NCBI GenBank assembly: GCA_016932145.1
Contig: JAFGDI010000281.1
Location: 1-9,410 of the forward strand
From: Sedimentisphaerales bacterium
Lineage (GTDB): Bacteria; Planctomycetota; Phycisphaerae; Sedimentisphaerales; SM23-30
DNA: 9,410 bases
Reading direction: 5' to 3'
Below, in pieces: positions 6,897 to 9,410 of this stretch. Under the pieces are notes generated by a model that was given only the letters and a program-made list of their open reading frames with translations, was not told the DNA's origin and made no database searches. Numbering within the stretch: position 1 is the first letter of the stretch; the number at the start of each line of letters is the position of its first letter. Position numbers and translations under genes: made by a program.

Positions 6897-8351
6897 TTAC
6901 ATATCCAGTTTTTCTCTCAGGTAGCTTTTTACCTGATCGATATTGATACGGTCCTGCTTCATGGTGTCGCGGTTGCGGACAGTTACGGTGTTGTCATCGT
7001 TGGTCTGTCCGTCGATCACAACGCAGTAGGGGGTACCGGCTTCGTCCTGACGACGATACCGGCGGCCGATAGCTGCCTTTTCATCGTAGAAACAGGGGAA
7101 GTATTTTTTCAGGTCATTATAAAGGTTAGTGGCCTTTTCCGGCATTCTATCTTTCTTTACCAATGGCAGTATCGCCGCCTTGATCGGGGCCAGAGACGGG
7201 TGGAACTTGAACACATTGCGTTCCTCACCATTTTCCAGAGTTTCAACGGTGTAGGCATCGACCAGGAAAGCCAGCGTACCGCGATCGGCACCGGCTGACG
7301 GCTCAATGACATAAGGGATATAGCGTTCACGAGTCTCTTCATCGAAATAGCTCAGCGGCCCTTTGGCCCAATCAGCATCTTCAGCCTTCAATGGTGTGGT
7401 AACGGCATCGCGGCCATTTTCGATCCAGTTGGTCACGCTTCTCATACCGCGCTGATGCTGACGCAGGTCATAGTCGGTCCGGCTGGCGATACCTTCAAGC
7501 TCCTGCCAGTCGCCCTTGCCAAACGGGAACAGATATTCGATATCAACACAGCCTTTGGCATAATGGGCCAGTTCATCTTTGTCATGTTCACGCATGCGCA
7601 GGTTTTCCGGGCGAATACCGTAAGATGTGTACCAGCTCATGCGGGCTTCTTTCCATTTTTCAAACCATTGTTCTTCTGTGCCGGGCTTGCAGAAGAACTC
7701 GATCTCCATCTGCTCGAACTCACGGGTGCGGAAGATAAACGCCTTGGTAGTCACTTCATTACGGAAGCTCTTGCCGATCTGGGCGATACCAAAAGGCACT
7801 TTCACGCGGGTGCTATCCAAAACATTGCGATAGTTGGCGAAAATGCCCTGAGCAGTCTCCGGACGCAGATAAACAGTCATAGAATCATCGGCATTGGCGC
7901 CCATTTGTGTCTCGAACATGAGCTTAAAGGGCATGGGCTCGGTGAATTGTCCGGTGGTACCGCATTTTGGGCATATCTTTTTGATAAGGTCCTCAGCAGT
8001 CTTGGCACCCTCTGTAGTATTGCCCTGAGCATCGGCCAGATGGTCGGCCCGGGTACGAGTATGGCATTTCTTACATTCGGCTACCAGATCAGCGAATTTA
8101 TCAACATGGCCGGAAGCCTTCCATACCATCGGGTGCATAAGGATCGAGCAATCCAGCCCAACCATGTCATCGCGCATCTGTACGGTATGCTTCCACCAGG
8201 CGTTTTTTACATTGCGTTTTAACTCTGCCCCCAGAGGACCGTAGTCATAACAGCTTGCCAGACCGCCATATATGTCACTCGACTGGAAAATGAAACCACG
8301 CCGCTTGCAAAGCGAAACCAGATCTTCGAGTTTTTGTAATTTTTCAGACAT
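6897..8351 (-). CDS. glyQS: Glycyl-tRNA synthetase, single-chain dimeric (GlyQS) type
   Basis: Cytoplasmic class II enzyme that charges tRNA-Gly with glycine. It is 484 residues long, in the normal range for the bacterial alpha-2 form rather than the two-subunit GlyQ/GlyS form. The zinc-type insertion shows CKKC (93-96) and CPKC (127-130). Motif 2 runs from FRNEV (196-200) through FRTREFEQMEIEFF (207-220), which is glycine-specific wording. Motif 3 is EPSAGADR (350-357). The anticodon-binding domain begins near APIKAAILP (388-396). No key residue seems missing. The ATG at 8351 has AAGGA (8368-8364) 12 nt upstream, a slightly long gap, but no other in-frame start is nearby. A candidate promoter lies about 105-135 nt upstream, and a hairpin with T5 follows the stop. 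It heads the minus-strand block with the GmrSD-like gene and pilD. Confidence 0.97.
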   Translation of the reverse strand: MSEKLQKLEDLVSLCKRRGFIFQSSDIYGGLASCYDYGPLGAELKRNVKNAWWKHTVQMRDDMVGLDCSILMHPMVWKASGHVDKFADLVAECKKCHTRTRADHLADAQGNTTEGAKTAEDLIKKICPKCGTTGQFTEPMPFKLMFETQMGANADDSMTVYLRPETAQGIFANYRNVLDSTRVKVPFGIAQIGKSFRNEVTTKAFIFRTREFEQMEIEFFCKPGTEEQWFEKWKEARMSWYTSYGIRPENLRMREHDKDELAHYAKGCVDIEYLFPFGKGDWQELEGIASRTDYDLRQHQRGMRSVTNWIENGRDAVTTPLKAEDADWAKGPLSYFDEETRERYIPYVIEPSAGADRGTLAFLVDAYTVETLENGEERNVFKFHPSLAPIKAAILPLVKKDRMPEKATNLYNDLKKYFPCFYDEKAAIGRRYRRQDEAGTPYCVVIDGQTNDDNTVTVRNRDTMKQDRINIDQVKSYLREKLDM

Positions 8352-8455
8352 TTTGTCGTAATATCCTTTCCGAACTATATTTAATAATCTTTTTTATTAT
8401 CGGTTATATGACCGAAATATCTATCGATCAAGCCGTATTTTTCCTGAATCATAGT

Positions 8456-8486
8456 ATTATACCGATTTTATAAGTCATTACATCAA
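8456..8486 (-). promoter_or_regulatory. Candidate sigma-70-type promoter of glyQS
   Basis: On the minus strand a perfect TATAAT (8461-8456) follows TTGATG (8486-8481) with a 19-nt gap, longer than the ideal 17. Transcription would start near 8449, giving a leader of about 98 nt. The leader holds a small hairpin (CGGT with ACCG, 8401-8404 with 8411-8414, plus a flanking T-A pair). No T-box features are seen. Confidence 0.5.
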
Positions 8487-8627
8487 TTATTTGTAGTATT
8501 TAACGCTTTACCAAAGGTGCATTTTCGGTAAATTATCAGGTAAATATACACTATATCCGGACCAATCAGTTGAAAGCGGCCTGATACGCTTTAATAACCT
8601 TTAAATGCTTATAGAATAATGTATTAA

Positions 8628-8707
8628 GTAGAGACGCATGATTATGCGTCTCAGATTTCATTCCAGATGAGTCTGCGTTTGAGAGACGCATAATCATGCG
8701 TCTCTAC
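8628..8707. repeat. REPIN/BIME-like paired palindromic element
   Basis: Two 25-bp arms (8628-8652 and 8683-8707) are perfect reverse complements of one another across a 30-bp spacer. Each arm is itself a hairpin: GAGACGCAT pairs with ATGCGTCTC over a 4-nt loop (stems 8631-8639/8644-8652 and 8683-8691/8696-8704). Each arm begins with GTAG on its own strand, pointing inward. Two REP units in inverted orientation, each with a 5' GTAG, is the known design of REPINs, which RAYT transposases mobilise in trans. No RAYT gene is present in this window. Calling it mobile is inference; other genomic copies would be the proof. Confidence 0.75.
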
Positions 8708-8709
8708 GG

Positions 8710-8748
8710 AAATAAAAGCGGCACAGACGATTTAAGTGTCTGTGCCGC
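8710..8748 (-). terminator. Strong Rho-independent terminator of the prepilin-like gene
   Basis: GCGGCACAGAC (8718-8728) and GTCTGTGCCGC (8738-8748) form a perfect 11-bp stem over a 9-nt loop. Read on the minus strand it is followed by TTTTATTT (8717-8710). The plus-strand side lacks a T-run, so it serves the minus-strand gene ending at 8896, about 150 nt upstream. Confidence 0.85.
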
Positions 8749-8755
8749 ATATTGG

Positions 8756-8879
8756 TCAGATCAAAACAATATCCTTCACATTCTATGATCTGAATTTCAT
8801 TCTGCCTGACAGACCTGGAGTGCATAGCCAGGCAGAGAAAACTGGTAAAATATAGTCAGCATTGTATTTATAGATACTG
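8756..8879 (-). repeat. Series of inverted repeats between the prepilin-like gene and its terminator
   Basis: TCAGATCA pairs with TGATCTGA (8756-8763 with 8786-8793), and TCTGCCTG pairs with CAGGCAGA (8801-8808 with 8829-8836); both are perfect 8-bp stems. An alternative CCTGG/CCAGG pairing (8814-8818 with 8828-8832) would exclude the second. A weaker stem at 8857-8862/8874-8879 pairs fully only in minus-strand RNA, through one G-U pair. No T-run follows them. They may fold the 3' end of the transcript; the function is unknown. Confidence 0.5.
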
Positions 8880-8895
8880 ATAGCTGGTATATAGA

Positions 8896-9410
8896 TTATC
8901 TGCCCGGGTTATGCAGGTATAACCACTTGGCATCTTCATTATTACGAAGTACCATCTTATTGTCATCAACGCCACGAACAAAGTCCGGACAGTCCGGCAG
9001 TTCGGTTCTGTCTGAGCCAAACCAGATACGCACGCTCTTGGTGTCCCATTTCTTTGTTTCTACATGACCATCGGCAAAGCCAAAGGTTGTTGTCATGCCG
9101 TGAGATGTTGTTGTCCCGGCTGACCAGAGCTGAATGTCGCCATTAAGGTCGCCAACTAAAGAGACATTGAATAGCCAGCGGTCGGGGTAATTACAGGCCA
9201 GACAGTCATAAGAGTGTTCTACAAAGACATATTTATCCTGAGGCTGTTTGATCGAGCCGCCATTGGCATGTGCCTTATGAGGGTATGTGCCAGAATTACT
9301 CTTATATGGCCCGGCACCTAAGGCAATTGAATAAGTGCGATAAACCTTGAAGTCTTCGGTATTGCCTCGCATGGTACCTTTGGCTTCACGCTTATCGCCT
9401 GGGCAATGAA
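8896..9410 (-). CDS. H-X9-DG prepilin-like (pseudopilin-type) protein, N-terminus beyond window
   Basis: C-terminal 170 residues of a protein of the prepilin-like H-X9-DG family, which is numerous in Planctomycetota, Lentisphaerota and Verrucomicrobiota. The hallmark is exact: His at 9102-9100, nine residues, then Asp-Gly at 9072-9067, within FGFADGHVETKKW. The frame stays open to the window edge, with CPGDKREAKGT just before the internal ATG at 9372, and RTYSIALG a few residues after it. CP-D followed by Y-S is usual for this family, so the true start lies beyond 9410 with the cleavable N-terminal helix unseen. Such proteins are probably exported or anchored through a type II secretion or type IV pilus-like route, so the prepilin peptidase in this window could process it. 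The precise role is unknown. A strong terminator lies about 150 nt past the stop. Confidence 0.85.
   Translation of the reverse strand, partial: HCPGDKREAKGTMRGNTEDFKVYRTYSIALGAGPYKSNSGTYPHKAHANGGSIKQPQDKYVFVEHSYDCLACNYPDRWLFNVSLVGDLNGDIQLWSAGTTTSHGMTTTFGFADGHVETKKWDTKSVRIWFGSDRTELPDCPDFVRGVDDNKMVLRNNEDAKWLYLHNPGR

Larger units (their letters stand above)
8352..8895. other. 544-bp gene-free stretch rich in hairpins
   Basis: From left to right it holds the glyQS leader and promoter, a plain A+T-rich interval (about 8490-8625) in which I see only TTTACC/GGTAAA (8507-8512 with 8527-8532), the REPIN-like element, the terminator of the prepilin-like gene, and further stem-loops up to 8879. No reading frame with a ribosome site is seen. 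Confidence 0.7.

Noticed and set aside
7455..8222. Open frame of 255 codons on the plus strand
   Set aside because: It lies entirely antisense to glyQS, whose protein is unmistakable. The frame is open because of the G+C-rich codon pattern of that gene and its product matches nothing I know.
8352..8450. T-box riboswitch in the glyQS leader
   Set aside because: The leader is too short and lacks the T-box sequence and an antiterminator. Such elements are mostly found in Gram-positive bacteria.
8628..8707. Possible CRISPR array
   Set aside because: There are only two copies, they are in inverted rather than direct orientation, and no cas gene is present.
8797..8862. 21-codon minus-strand frame downstream of the prepilin-like gene
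   Set aside because: There is no ribosome site, and it overlaps the stem-loops, so chance is the better explanation.

Overview
This 9.4 kb window carries six protein genes, one of them cut by the right edge. It looks like a chromosome segment from the PVC group of bacteria, most likely Planctomycetota of the Phycisphaerae type, with Lentisphaerota as the alternative. The evidence is a prepilin-like protein with an exact H-X9-DG motif ending in FADGH, an unusually long prepilin peptidase, and secreted polysaccharide-degrading enzymes. This assignment is inferred from family habits; no rRNA marker is present.

Left part (1-3850): two plus-strand genes encode exported enzymes of plant-type polysaccharide breakdown. 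The first is a GH43 family glycosidase (probable beta-xylosidase or alpha-L-arabinofuranosidase). The second is a double esterase with two different alpha/beta-hydrolase domains, each with a full Ser-Asp-His triad. Together they suit cleavage of xylan backbone or arabinose side chains plus removal of acetyl or feruloyl esters. A short hairpin with a T-run follows the esterase, where transcription meets the convergent minus-strand block.

Middle part (3851-8500): a minus-strand series reads glycyl-tRNA synthetase (glyQS), then a DUF262-DUF1524 protein of the GmrSD type, then prepilin peptidase (pilD). A TATAAT box with a candidate -35 lies about 100 nt upstream of glyQS. A long hairpin followed by T5 lies between glyQS and the GmrSD-like gene. 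The GmrSD-like gene runs almost directly into pilD. It is visibly richer in A+T than glyQS and looks like a single-gene defence cargo placed between two housekeeping genes.

Right part (8500-9410): a gene-poor stretch holds a paired palindromic element (two 25-bp arms in perfect inverted orientation, each arm itself a hairpin headed by GTAG, i.e. REPIN/BIME architecture). Next comes a strong minus-strand terminator and several further stem-loops. They lie downstream of a partial H-X9-DG prepilin-like gene entering from the right. A second, degenerate pair of REP-like hairpins lies at the left end (43-90). The prepilin-like protein and the prepilin peptidase are natural partners, although they are not adjacent.

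The items most worth a second look are the REPIN-like element, the dual-triad esterase, the GmrSD-like gene between glyQS and pilD, and the chain of hairpins downstream of the prepilin-like gene. I see no proven new multi-gene system.
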